DNA from: Granulosicoccus sp.
GTDB lineage: Bacteria; Pseudomonadota; Gammaproteobacteria; Granulosicoccales; Granulosicoccaceae
Direction: 5' to 3'
DNA length: 64,000 nt
Assembly: GCA_020627685.1 (NCBI GenBank)
Contig: JAHDGK010000002.1
Coordinates: forward strand, 164,629 to 228,628
The translations under genes and the position numbers were made by a program. Shown here piece by piece: positions 29,181 through 37,451 of this stretch. The notes beneath the pieces were generated by a model, which was given only the letters and a program-made list of their open reading frames with translations, had not been told where the DNA came from and ran no database searches. Each line of letters opens with the position of its first letter. Position 1 is the stretch's first letter.

Positions 29181-30188
29181 CTAGCTTACAGCGACCCCGC
29201 CACCGATAACGGAACTGGAAGCCTCGCTCTTTTTGGCGTGCTGAATAATGAGCATTAGCGCAAGCTGGACGCCAAAGATTAACGAGGCCAACCACAGATG
29301 CAATGGCTGCGCGAACATGGGCAAGTGCAGCTTATCCATGCTCATACCGATAGCAATGGTACCGAGTATAAAGACGGCTAAAGTGACACTAAGGCGCCTT
29401 AGGATGGCTGAACGCGAATGGTTAAGGACAGCTAATATCAACCAACCATTGATTAACACCAAGGGTATCGCCAGGTACTTGTGAATGTTGAAAATGATGG
29501 GCAATCTCTCAATCCACAAATGCCTGTCAGTAAATTCACTGCTTCTCGCGATGAGATCGACAGCCTCTCGCACTTGAGTGCCTAATACCAATTGAGCCAG
29601 TCCGGCGATCATCGCAACGACCATCATCGGATAAAAAAGCCGCGGAAGGTGATCGATGCGCACCTCGTCATAACTGGCTTTTGAGGCTCTCACGAGTGCC
29701 GCAATTAAAATACCCACAATGACCTGAGCCAACAGCATATGCAACGTGATCATGCCTGTGTGCAGGTTTGTAGCAACAACGACAGAACCCAGCCAGCCTT
29801 GCACACCGACCAATATGAAACTGGCAAATGCAAACCAGAATATTTTAGGCTCACTACGTCGGTAAGGCGCAGAAAAAATCAGCGTTGCTAATATGGTCAG
29901 ACCAGTAAACGCCCCCAAGAGGCGGTTTAAATATTCTGTCCAGGTTTTACGCACATTGAACGTGGTCTCGGCGTATCCCCTATCAGCGTAGATTTCCTGA
30001 TAATTGGACGGCAACTGAGACTCGCTGGTGGGCGGGATCCATTGTCCAAAGCACGTGGGCCAGTCCGGGCACCCCATGCCCGCACCGGTCGCGCGCACAA
30101 TCCCCCCGACCAGAATTAAGGCATATATGGTAGCTATGGTGCCAAAGGCACACCACCAAAAACGGCGTTGTGTGGTCAGACTGGGCAT
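29181..30188 (-). CDS. ctaA: Heme A synthase, COX15/CtaA family
   Basis: This membrane enzyme oxidises the C8 methyl group of heme O to a formyl group, giving heme A for aa3-type cytochrome oxidase. The 335-residue protein has about eight hydrophobic helices. ILVGGIVRATGAGMGCPDWPTCFGQWIPP carries the conserved extracytoplasmic Cys pair region, then NRLLGAFTGL, HMLLAQVIVG and NIHKYLAIPLV with the heme-ligand histidines (segments in parts). The frame is open 86 codons further upstream, but MPSLTTQRRFWW is the natural start just before helix 1. Its cytochrome oxidase partners are not in the window. Confidence 0.93.
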   Translation of the reverse strand: MPSLTTQRRFWWCAFGTIATIYALILVGGIVRATGAGMGCPDWPTCFGQWIPPTSESQLPSNYQEIYADRGYAETTFNVRKTWTEYLNRLLGAFTGLTILATLIFSAPYRRSEPKIFWFAFASFILVGVQGWLGSVVVATNLHTGMITLHMLLAQVIVGILIAALVRASKASYDEVRIDHLPRLFYPMMVVAMIAGLAQLVLGTQVREAVDLIARSSEFTDRHLWIERLPIIFNIHKYLAIPLVLINGWLILAVLNHSRSAILRRLSVTLAVFILGTIAIGMSMDKLHLPMFAQPLHLWLASLIFGVQLALMLIIQHAKKSEASSSVIGGGVAVS

Positions 30189-30324
30189 GGGCGTTTTAGA
30201 AACAGCAAAGAGCTTTAAATGATCGGGAATACTACGCGATACGGGCTCATTGGCGTACTGGTTCTTGTTCTGATCACATGGATTTAACCTTTTTCCCGTT
30301 TCAGCCGTATGAAGCAGTAGACAT

Positions 30325-31038
30325 TTGACATTTGTATCGATGAGAAACCTGAAAACACCCTCAGTGCCGGGTCTCGCCCAGTACCTTCTGAACGTGGGTC
30401 TAGCGCTGGGCATAATATTGCTGCCCCTGCCGACTGCCTGGGCCACCGATCAGTCAACCGCTGAGCCTACAGCGCCATTTAATGATCGAACACTTAAGTC
30501 CTGGCAGGAAAAGAGTTTTTCCGGCAATACCCACTACGAAATCGTGGAGCTGGATGGTACCCGAGTCTTGAAAGGCTCAACCGAAGGTGCTGCGTCCATT
30601 CTCTACAAAGAACAACCCGTCGATCTCAGCAAAAAGCCCATTATCAGCTGGTCTTGGAAAATCGATGGTGTGTATGACGATATCGATGAGAAAACTCGCG
30701 CGGGTGATGATTTTCCCGCCAGACTTTATGTGGTCAGTAAGACCGGAATTCTGCCATGGCAAACACTGGCGATAAACTACGTGTGGTCCTCCGAACAGGA
30801 TGTCGGCGATTCATGGTCGAACCCATTCACAGAGAAAGCCAAAATGATTGTGGTTCAATCCGGGAACTCGAACGCCGGTCAGTGGGTCTCACAAACTAGA
30901 AACGTCGCCGAAGACTTCAAAAAACACTTCGGAAAAGACATTAAAAAAATTGATGGATATGCTGTCATGGTTGACGGTGACAACGCCAACAAAACGGGAA
31001 CAGCCTGGTACGCAGACATTAGTTTTAGCGAAGAGTAA
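30325..31038 (+). CDS. DUF3047 domain protein, exported
   Basis: The 237-residue protein has an N-terminal signal (GLALGIILLPLPTAWA, cleavage near AWA-TD; the start could also be the ATG at 30340). The rest is a DUF3047 domain, with ISWSWKIDGVYDDIDEKTRAGDDFPARLYV, NYVWSS, a Lys/Asn-rich stretch and IDGYAVMVDGDN (segments in parts). The fold is expected to be a beta sandwich; the function is unknown. It is divergent from ctaA across about 137 bases and stands 158 bases before the Rieske-like gene. Confidence 0.82.
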   Translation: MTFVSMRNLKTPSVPGLAQYLLNVGLALGIILLPLPTAWATDQSTAEPTAPFNDRTLKSWQEKSFSGNTHYEIVELDGTRVLKGSTEGAASILYKEQPVDLSKKPIISWSWKIDGVYDDIDEKTRAGDDFPARLYVVSKTGILPWQTLAINYVWSSEQDVGDSWSNPFTEKAKMIVVQSGNSNAGQWVSQTRNVAEDFKKHFGKDIKKIDGYAVMVDGDNANKTGTAWYADISFSEE

Positions 31039-31196
31039 ACGCAAAGCCGAGGAGCAACAGACAAACGCAGCAACCGTTGGGTGGATTGACCATTACGGGT
31101 GAGTCTATACTGATATCAAACAACGCGCGAAAGCCGGATTATCCAATCCGCAGTTTTCACCAGGTGATGAGCGAATTGTCGCTAGGGAGGCATGAG

Positions 31197-31883
31197 ATGG
31201 ATCGAAGACGTTTTAACTCATTGTGCACAGGCCTGATTGCAGGCGCTGTTTCCGCTCATACAAACGTGCTTGCTTCAACAACTCCCTACCCCAAGTCTCA
31301 ACTGGTCTACGCTGATGGCAGCGCCGTAACGCTCAGCTCGCTGGCCGTCGGAGAGTCCTTTATTTTCAGTTACCCCTACGTCACGACACCGTGTTTCTTA
31401 GTCAGGCTACCCCAAGCCGCTCCAGCTAAAGGTGCTTGGACGGGAGGGCTCGATACCGATAAAACTGTGGTCGCATTCTCGGCCATCTGTAGCCATAAAA
31501 TGTCTCACCCGGCCAAGCCGATAAGCCATATTTCCTACCGACCGAATCCTGTGACATTTTATGATTCGACAGGTCAGAAACAAACCCGGGAAGGCATCAT
31601 CAGTTGCTGCTCAGAACGCAGTGTTTACGACCCCGGTAATGCCGCAACGGTCCTATCTGGTCCAGCACCAGCCCCGCTCGCAGCGATTGCACTGGAATCA
31701 GATGCCGATGGAAACGTCTTTGCCGTAGGTAGTGTAGGCGCCGATCAATACGAACGCTTTTTAAACAAGTTCGGTTTCCGCTTGGCTATGGAATACGGTG
31801 TAACCGATGTTCGAGCACGCAGCAAAGATCAAGTTGAAATCACGCTGGCAACCGAGTTTTCACATCAGCAAGTTTTATGTTGA
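31197..31883 (+). CDS. Rieske-like 2Fe-2S protein with an altered second ligand box
   Basis: The 228-residue protein begins MDRRRFNSL with a hydrophobic stretch, like a Tat or Sec signal. The ATG at 31197 has GGGAGG six bases upstream; an open frame reaches 40 codons further but lacks such a signal. The Rieske-type core has box 1 AICSHKMSHP (C98, H100) and box 2 ISCCSERSVYDP (C137 or C138), followed by GPAPAPLAAI as in true Rieske proteins. The expected second His of CxxH is Glu140. A cluster, if formed, would need another ligand. Its stop overlaps the next gene by seven bases. Confidence 0.75.
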   Translation: MDRRRFNSLCTGLIAGAVSAHTNVLASTTPYPKSQLVYADGSAVTLSSLAVGESFIFSYPYVTTPCFLVRLPQAAPAKGAWTGGLDTDKTVVAFSAICSHKMSHPAKPISHISYRPNPVTFYDSTGQKQTREGIISCCSERSVYDPGNAATVLSGPAPAPLAAIALESDADGNVFAVGSVGADQYERFLNKFGFRLAMEYGVTDVRARSKDQVEITLATEFSHQQVLC

Positions 31884-34192
31884 AAGAAAACCGCGCTATC
31901 AAGCAGCTTAAAAAGCTGCCACTGCTTCAAGGCATCACAGCAGAGCTTTGGGATAAACTGACGCCTCTCATAACCTTTGACGAGGTTGCAGAAGGATGCA
32001 CACTGTTTGACGCAGGCAAGCAAAGCAAAAACTTGTATGTCGTCGTTGACGGTGAACTGGGCTTGTACATGCCCTGCGCCAAATCAGGTGAAACGTTTTA
32101 CCTACAGTCCCGAAAGAAAGGTGACACTGCCGGAGACTTTGCGGTTTTAAATGCCGGCGAGCACTTAGTGTCAGCGGTCGCCGTTAAAAAAACACGTGTT
32201 GCACAATTTCCAAGACAAGCGTTTGATCAACTCACGGAAATCGATTCTGACATCCTGGCTCACGTCTATGATGTAGCAGCAGACTTGTCGCGTCGGGTAA
32301 CACTTGCGGGTGCGTACCTTCGCTTGTTCGGCGATGTAAGCCACACCACGATGAACAGCTTGTTAGACCAAACCTCGATACATCATTACAGAAGCGGTCA
32401 GGTATTATTCGAACAAGGGGACCCACCCGACGGACTTTACGTCGCAATATCAGGAAAGCTTGCTGTTGAGACAACAAACTCTGACGGCGTTAGACACCGC
32501 ATGGGAGAAGTACAGGCACCCGAAACCGTCGGTGAACTTGCGCTTTTAGCAGACTCAAACCGCAGTGCGACCGTCACAGCTGCACGTGAATCTACCATGG
32601 CCTTTTTGAGCCGGGAAGCGTTTGACGAACTTATCGTGCCGAGAGCTGAGCTACTAATGCAGTTGTCGAAGCTTGTCGTGACACGTCACATTGCCAATGC
32701 GCGAGAAGAGACGCTTAATTCATCAGACGATAATTTTGTGGTCATCCCTTTGGATGAGAAGTTGCCGCTACGTCGATTCGTCCATCAGCTGAAAGGCAGC
32801 ATGCGCGAGCTGGGCTCAACCATGTCCATCGATTCACGTAGTTTCGATACGCTTTACGGTCGCACAGGTGCCTCTCAGACCACTTTTGAAAACGCGTTTA
32901 ATCCGGCTATTGCAGAATGGCTGGACGATAAAGAAAATCGCTTTGAATCGCTCGTATATGTTGCGGACAAAGACTGGAGTGCGTGGACTCAGCGCTGTGT
33001 CAATCGTGCAGATCGTATTGTGCTTGTTGCCAATGCGGGACCTGGGAACGACACCAGCGTTCGCGATATGGAGCAAAAGCTCAATGCTCTATTCGGGCAA
33101 TCAAAAGTGCGGCCTCGGATAGACCTGGTCCTTTTACACTCTGCGGATACAAATCATCCCTCAGGCACCGCGCAGTGGTTAGATGTACGTCAGCTGGATG
33201 CGTACTACCACGTCAGAATGAACGATAAGATTCATTTCAATAGACTTGCACGACGCCTTCGTAACTGTGCACGCGGCTTAGTATTCAGCGGCGGCGGTGC
33301 GCGCGGCTATGTCCACTTAGGCGTACAAAAACTCATTGAAGAGCAAGCTATTGAGATTGATTACATTGGCGGCTCGAGCATGGGCGGCTTGCTGGGTGCT
33401 GCAATGGCAATGGGCCATGAATATGAAGATATCAAAGCGTTATCTTCAACGTTTGCCAGCAAGAAAGCGCTTTACGACTACACATTGCCGCTGGCATCTC
33501 TGATGGAATCTTCAAAGCTGACAAACTTTTGTAAAAGTGTTTACAAGTCTGCCCGTATCGAAGATCTGTGGATACCCTACTTCTGTATCTCGTCAAACTT
33601 GGCTGATGGTCGTGAAGTCATTCATGATCGCGGCCCCTTATGGAAAATAGTAAGAAGCACAATCTCGTTGCCCGGTATTTTCTCACCTGTACCCATGGCC
33701 AATGGCGACCTACTCATCGATGGCGCTGTACTCAATACGTTTCCTGTCGATGTGATGCTTAAACGCCTGGGCGGAAAAGGCAATATGATTGGCGTTAATG
33801 TCAGCCATATACCTGAGCAGTTTAATTACTACGATTTTGGCACTAGCCTATCGGGTTGGCAGGTTTTACTGTCACGTCTAAATCCCTTCGTTGAAAGTAT
33901 TCGCATTCCCCGCATGGTAGAAACTCTATTGCGTGCAACCGATATTAAAAGTATTGAACGAATAAACGAGGCGCGTAGCTCACTTCAAATTCTGGTTGAA
34001 CCTAATGTTCGTTCAATCTCGCTGATGGATTTTAAATCGTATGAAAAAATCAGTGAGCTGGGGTATGAAGAAGCCAAAGAAGTTTTTGCGCGACACGGAC
34101 TTTGTGGTGCAGCCGGATGCTCTGTACCCATTCGGGTACCAGAGAAAGAAAACATCACTGTAGAGGTTGGAATACCGATTCCAGGTCACTAA
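31877..34192 (+). CDS. Cyclic-nucleotide-binding patatin-like phospholipase (NTE family)
   Basis: The 771-residue protein has two cNMP-binding domains (about residues 15-125 and 145-265). The second includes GQVLFEQGDPPDGLYVAISG and VGELALLADSNRSATVTA. A linker (about 290-465) leads to a patatin domain with the oxyanion motif FSGGGARG from F470, nucleophile Ser501 in GSSMG, and Asp615 in DGA. This is the bacterial neuropathy-target-esterase layout, predicted to hydrolyse phospholipids or lysophospholipids under nucleotide control. No signal peptide or membrane segment is seen. It overlaps the Rieske-like gene by seven bases and the convergent ankyrin gene by 38. Confidence 0.9.
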   Translation: MLKENRAIKQLKKLPLLQGITAELWDKLTPLITFDEVAEGCTLFDAGKQSKNLYVVVDGELGLYMPCAKSGETFYLQSRKKGDTAGDFAVLNAGEHLVSAVAVKKTRVAQFPRQAFDQLTEIDSDILAHVYDVAADLSRRVTLAGAYLRLFGDVSHTTMNSLLDQTSIHHYRSGQVLFEQGDPPDGLYVAISGKLAVETTNSDGVRHRMGEVQAPETVGELALLADSNRSATVTAARESTMAFLSREAFDELIVPRAELLMQLSKLVVTRHIANAREETLNSSDDNFVVIPLDEKLPLRRFVHQLKGSMRELGSTMSIDSRSFDTLYGRTGASQTTFENAFNPAIAEWLDDKENRFESLVYVADKDWSAWTQRCVNRADRIVLVANAGPGNDTSVRDMEQKLNALFGQSKVRPRIDLVLLHSADTNHPSGTAQWLDVRQLDAYYHVRMNDKIHFNRLARRLRNCARGLVFSGGGARGYVHLGVQKLIEEQAIEIDYIGGSSMGGLLGAAMAMGHEYEDIKALSSTFASKKALYDYTLPLASLMESSKLTNFCKSVYKSARIEDLWIPYFCISSNLADGREVIHDRGPLWKIVRSTISLPGIFSPVPMANGDLLIDGAVLNTFPVDVMLKRLGGKGNMIGVNVSHIPEQFNYYDFGTSLSGWQVLLSRLNPFVESIRIPRMVETLLRATDIKSIERINEARSSLQILVEPNVRSISLMDFKSYEKISELGYEEAKEVFARHGLCGAAGCSVPIRVPEKENITVEVGIPIPGH

Positions 34193-34958
34193 GGCCTTCA
34201 GCTAATTCACGCGCACTCACAGCTTGCCGGTTTTTGATATCCGGGTTCGCCCCCTTGCTCAGCAGTAGCGCCACCATATCCCGGTTTCCTGCAGAAACGG
34301 CGTGATGGAGCGCAGTGTTGTCATATTCATCTTGTGCATTTACGTCGGTATCGGGTAACGCGAGAAGAATACCAGCCGTATTGAGATACCCGTTGTCTAC
34401 CGCTCGTAACATGGGGGTATAGCGATAGACGTCTCTAATTTGAGCATCTGCACCACGCGCGAGTAACCATTGCAACAACTCTGCATTGCCTTTGGCTGCT
34501 GCAATAGTCAACGCTGTCCAACCATTGGAGCCAATCACGTTGATATCTGCACCCTCATCATACAGCCACTCAACAAGTGGTCGTTGATCACCCAGTATGG
34601 CAAACATAAAAGCGGTGCCTTGCGTGATGGTCAAATCATGAATACTGGCGCCGTCTTTCACCAAACTTTTCGCAAGCGCAAGGTCACCTTTTTTACTGGC
34701 AACCATCAGCGCAGACTTTCCATTGGACGCAGTAATTTTTAGTAGCTCAGATACATTGTGTTGGTTGCGTAGGGCCGTTAGCTGATCCACGCGATCGTTG
34801 CCGATAGCACTTATCCACTCGTTTTTTATAGCGTCAGAAAGATGCGAGCTACTTTCTTCATCAGCTAGTGTTGTTGAAGCTTCAACGTTCGAAACATTAA
34901 TACTTTGAATCGATACAAGTAGAGCGAAAGCGTAGAGAGACAAGCGAAGCATGAACAA
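34155..34958 (-). CDS. Ankyrin-repeat protein, exported
   Basis: The 267-residue protein has a signal peptide (LRLSLYAFALLVSIQSINVSNVEA) and about six ankyrin repeats from residue 70 on. Examples are NGKSALMVASKKGDLALAKSLVKDGA, NGWTALTIAAAKGNAELLQWLLARGAD and YDNTALHHAVSAGNRDMVALLLSKGAN (parts). It is likely a periplasmic protein-binding scaffold; a partner is unknown. It lies six bases after the unknown gene at 34965-35510 and is probably co-transcribed with it. The last 38 bases overlap the end of the patatin gene. Confidence 0.88.
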   Translation of the reverse strand: MFMLRLSLYAFALLVSIQSINVSNVEASTTLADEESSSHLSDAIKNEWISAIGNDRVDQLTALRNQHNVSELLKITASNGKSALMVASKKGDLALAKSLVKDGASIHDLTITQGTAFMFAILGDQRPLVEWLYDEGADINVIGSNGWTALTIAAAKGNAELLQWLLARGADAQIRDVYRYTPMLRAVDNGYLNTAGILLALPDTDVNAQDEYDNTALHHAVSAGNRDMVALLLSKGANPDIKNRQAVSARELAEGLSDLESVFQPLQ

Positions 34959-34964
34959 AGAAAC

Positions 34965-35510
34965 TCAATGCAACTGCAAAGATTCAATGGTATCGGTAAA
35001 CACTTTGTCCGGGTCGTAGTGTCCGGTCATGCGAATAACCGCATCGCGTCCGACGGCCTCATCCAGCAGTTGTTTAAACCCTGAGCGCATGACATCAGAC
35101 AATGGGATGCGTTGCTTGTACAACACCTCGCAGTATTCATTACCGATGAAAAGGGTTAATTCGGGCTGCTCGGTCAGTAGCTTAATGGCATCGAAATGTG
35201 ATGAGCTATGTCCTGTTAAAAAGAACATCGTACCTCTGCTCGGTTCAATGGGTGTAACGATATCAATACCAATCTCTATGAGAGTACCCTTTTCATGCTC
35301 GTGCAAATCGGCATCGAATTCAACAGCGTAAGGCCCTCCCCTGAGTTGTCCTTTATCCAGACAAGGCGCATCTTTCGGGAGAACAAAAAAGATGGCTGCT
35401 TGCCACTCTTGATTGTCCATTTGTATGGGCACACAGCTGACTGTTACTTGTGCGTTGTGCAGAAGTACGATGACATCATCTGGAAATTTTTCGACTGTGG
35501 ACACGCACAT
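34965..35510 (-). CDS. Protein of unknown function
   Basis: I do not recognise this 181-residue protein. It has no signal peptide or membrane helix and looks like a soluble alpha/beta protein. It has many acidic residues, two early cysteines, and alternating hydrophobic stretches such as WQAAIFFVLPKDA and LTLFIGNEYCEVLYK. It is six bases upstream of the exported ankyrin protein, so the two may act together. An inverted repeat (CACCGAT/ATCGGTG, 35543-35564) about 33 bases upstream of the start could be an operator. Confidence 0.65.
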   Translation of the reverse strand: MCVSTVEKFPDDVIVLLHNAQVTVSCVPIQMDNQEWQAAIFFVLPKDAPCLDKGQLRGGPYAVEFDADLHEHEKGTLIEIGIDIVTPIEPSRGTMFFLTGHSSSHFDAIKLLTEQPELTLFIGNEYCEVLYKQRIPLSDVMRSGFKQLLDEAVGRDAVIRMTGHYDPDKVFTDTIESLQLH

Positions 35511-35542
35511 AACCTGCGTTTAAACAAGAATAAGAACCATAC

Positions 35543-35564
35543 CACCGATGCTAAGTAATCGGTG
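35543..35564. promoter_or_regulatory. Inverted repeat upstream of the unknown gene
   Basis: CACCGAT (35543-35549) and ATCGGTG (35558-35564) are 7-base perfect arms around 8 bases, 33 bases upstream of the unknown-function gene start on the minus strand. It may be a regulatory site or a leader hairpin. Confidence 0.3.
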
Positions 35565-35643
35565 AGCCCTAGGTTCATGCAATGCTGATTATTTAATATG
35601 TCCCCAATTTATTCGCAGGCCGAATGGGACACCTATAAACCAA

Positions 35644-35677
35644 AATGCCTGCCACGACGATTGTCGTGGCAGGCATT
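35644..35677 (-). terminator. Strong intrinsic terminator of the formate dehydrogenase operon
   Basis: A perfect 15-bp stem (35644-35658 with 35663-35677, sequence AATGCCTGCCACGAC) encloses a 4-base loop. On the minus strand it is followed by TTGGTTT after the stem's own TT. It lies 30 bases past the fdhC stop and is the clearest terminator in the window. Confidence 0.8.
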
Positions 35678-35706
35678 GGCAAGCTTACTTATTTTATCTG
35701 TCGGCG

Positions 35707-36840
35707 CTAACTCGTAGCCGACACTCCAGTCGCCGCCGCTTTCGCCGCGCTGACTTCTGGCTCTATTACTTTGCCCTTAGCAACAGCATCGTCATACCAC
35801 TGATCATGATGCTGTTTCGCCCATTCTGCTGACACGTAGCCAGTAGACATGCCTTCGAAAGCCCCTTCTGTACCGGCAGTACCGATATAGATGTGACCCA
35901 ATGCGACCGCTGTCCAGCCTAACGACAAAACCGCGTGCACTAGATTCGCTTGCTGCATGTCAGGACGAGTGCCATCGACCCATGGCAGAAAACCAGCCCA
36001 TTCGGGAATGGTAAAACCGTAGACTGGTGCGACCATCACTATTCCACTGATGCACACCGCCAGACCAACGACAGTCACAAGCCAGAACCAGACTTTCTCA
36101 CCACCGTTCATACGTCCCGCAGGTGGATGGTTTTTACCGATTAGACCGCCGCCTTGCTTGAACCATTGGATATCGGTTGCGTTGGGAAAGTTGTGCCAGA
36201 TCCACATGACAATCATAAGCACAATGCCAACCGAAAATACCGGTCCCATAACATTGTGCACGGTAATGGAGGCTTGAGCCCACATCGCAAAACCCGCTTT
36301 ACCGAGCAATGGAATAAGCAAGGTCTTACCGATCAGCATGCTGATACCGGTAATAGCCAACGCAATAAATGAAATTGCTGTTATCCAATGCGTCAGTCTG
36401 TCAAACCAATTCCAACGCTTGATTTTGCGCCCTGAAGGACGATGATCAAGCTTGTTCTTGCCATGAATCAGGTGATACAGCAGCAAGATAGCGAAAACAC
36501 CCACGATGCCCCAAGGCATGTACTTGGCAATGGTGTTGTCCCTGAGTTGCTGCCATTCAGTGCCGCCCGGTGCAATCAGGACACCGGTTTCAGCACCTTG
36601 TACAGCACTGTAACCACCCACGCCCTCTTTCACGGCACGCCAGTAATTAGAACGCGGGTTAGTTACGCTACCCGCATCCTGAGCAACGGCTTCGGCACCG
36701 AAGAAATGAATAGAGTAACTGGCCAACGGCAATGCCAAAGCCAGCCCCAATATTCCCAGCATGCTGTAAAACGCTATTTTGCGTTTCTTGGCAGGGCTCA
36801 TCTTCTGACGCCGCGCACTATCTATTTGCTCTGTTTGCAT
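35707..36840 (-). CDS. fdhC: Formate dehydrogenase gamma subunit, cytochrome b
   Basis: The membrane anchor passes electrons from the FeS subunit to quinone through heme b. The 377-residue protein has an N-terminal membrane segment (IAFYSMLGILGLALALPLA), a periplasmic part and a second membrane segment near MPWGIVGVFAILLLYHLIHG. The cytochrome-b core with NWFDRLTHWITAISFIALAITG follows, with histidines at HNVMGP and HAVLSLGW as likely heme ligands (segments in parts). A 13-codon extension upstream overlaps fdhB and is not needed; the start is the ATG at 36840. The Ala-rich C-terminus after the last helix is about 40 residues. Confidence 0.92.
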   Translation of the reverse strand: MQTEQIDSARRQKMSPAKKRKIAFYSMLGILGLALALPLASYSIHFFGAEAVAQDAGSVTNPRSNYWRAVKEGVGGYSAVQGAETGVLIAPGGTEWQQLRDNTIAKYMPWGIVGVFAILLLYHLIHGKNKLDHRPSGRKIKRWNWFDRLTHWITAISFIALAITGISMLIGKTLLIPLLGKAGFAMWAQASITVHNVMGPVFSVGIVLMIVMWIWHNFPNATDIQWFKQGGGLIGKNHPPAGRMNGGEKVWFWLVTVVGLAVCISGIVMVAPVYGFTIPEWAGFLPWVDGTRPDMQQANLVHAVLSLGWTAVALGHIYIGTAGTEGAFEGMSTGYVSAEWAKQHHDQWYDDAVAKGKVIEPEVSAAKAAATGVSATS

Positions 36841-36845
36841 CAGCT

Positions 36846-37436
36846 CTAGCCCTCTGTGTAGGCAGTTTCCCAACCCCAAGTCTGAGGACGGCCACCGCGT
36901 CGAAGAACACGTTCTCTGTAGATGTCAGCGATTTCATCTCCATCGCCAGCAATCAGAGCGCGTGTGGAGCACATCTCAGCACAGAGAGGAAGCTTGCCTT
37001 CAGCGATACGATTACGGCCATACTTTTCGTATTCAGCATCGGACAGATCTTCTTCATCAGGGCCACCTGCACAGAACGTACATTTGTCCATTTTCCCGCG
37101 TGCGCCGAACGAAGTTTGCTGAGGGTATTGCGGCGCTCCAAACGGGCAAGCATAGAAGCAGTAACCACAACCAATACACAAACTCTTGTCATGCAATACG
37201 ATGCCGTCGTCTGTGGTGTTGAAACAATCCACCGGGCATACCGCCTGACACGGCGCATCTGTACAGTGCATGCACGCAACGGAGATAGACTTTTCTCCAG
37301 GCTTTCCATCGTCCAGTGTCACCACTCGACGACGATTAACACCCCAAGGCACTTCATGCTCATTCTTGCATGCCGTGACACAGCCGTTACATTCGATACA
37401 ACGCTCGGCGTCGCATAAAAATTTCATTCTTGCCAT
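36846..37436 (-). CDS. fdhB: Formate dehydrogenase beta subunit, four 4Fe-4S clusters
   Basis: FdhB carries electrons between the molybdenum subunit and the cytochrome b. The 196-residue protein has four cysteine groups: CIECNGCVTAC, CMHCTDAPCQAVCP, CIGCGYCFYACP and CTFCAGG with CAEMC. It has no membrane helix at the C-terminus, unlike the beta subunit of the nitrate-inducible Escherichia enzyme, and so matches the short type found with FdhC. It lies 15 bases after fdhA and 5 bases before fdhC. Confidence 0.95.
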   Translation of the reverse strand: MARMKFLCDAERCIECNGCVTACKNEHEVPWGVNRRRVVTLDDGKPGEKSISVACMHCTDAPCQAVCPVDCFNTTDDGIVLHDKSLCIGCGYCFYACPFGAPQYPQQTSFGARGKMDKCTFCAGGPDEEDLSDAEYEKYGRNRIAEGKLPLCAEMCSTRALIAGDGDEIADIYRERVLRRGGRPQTWGWETAYTEG

Positions 37437-37451
37437 TGCTATACCCTCCCC

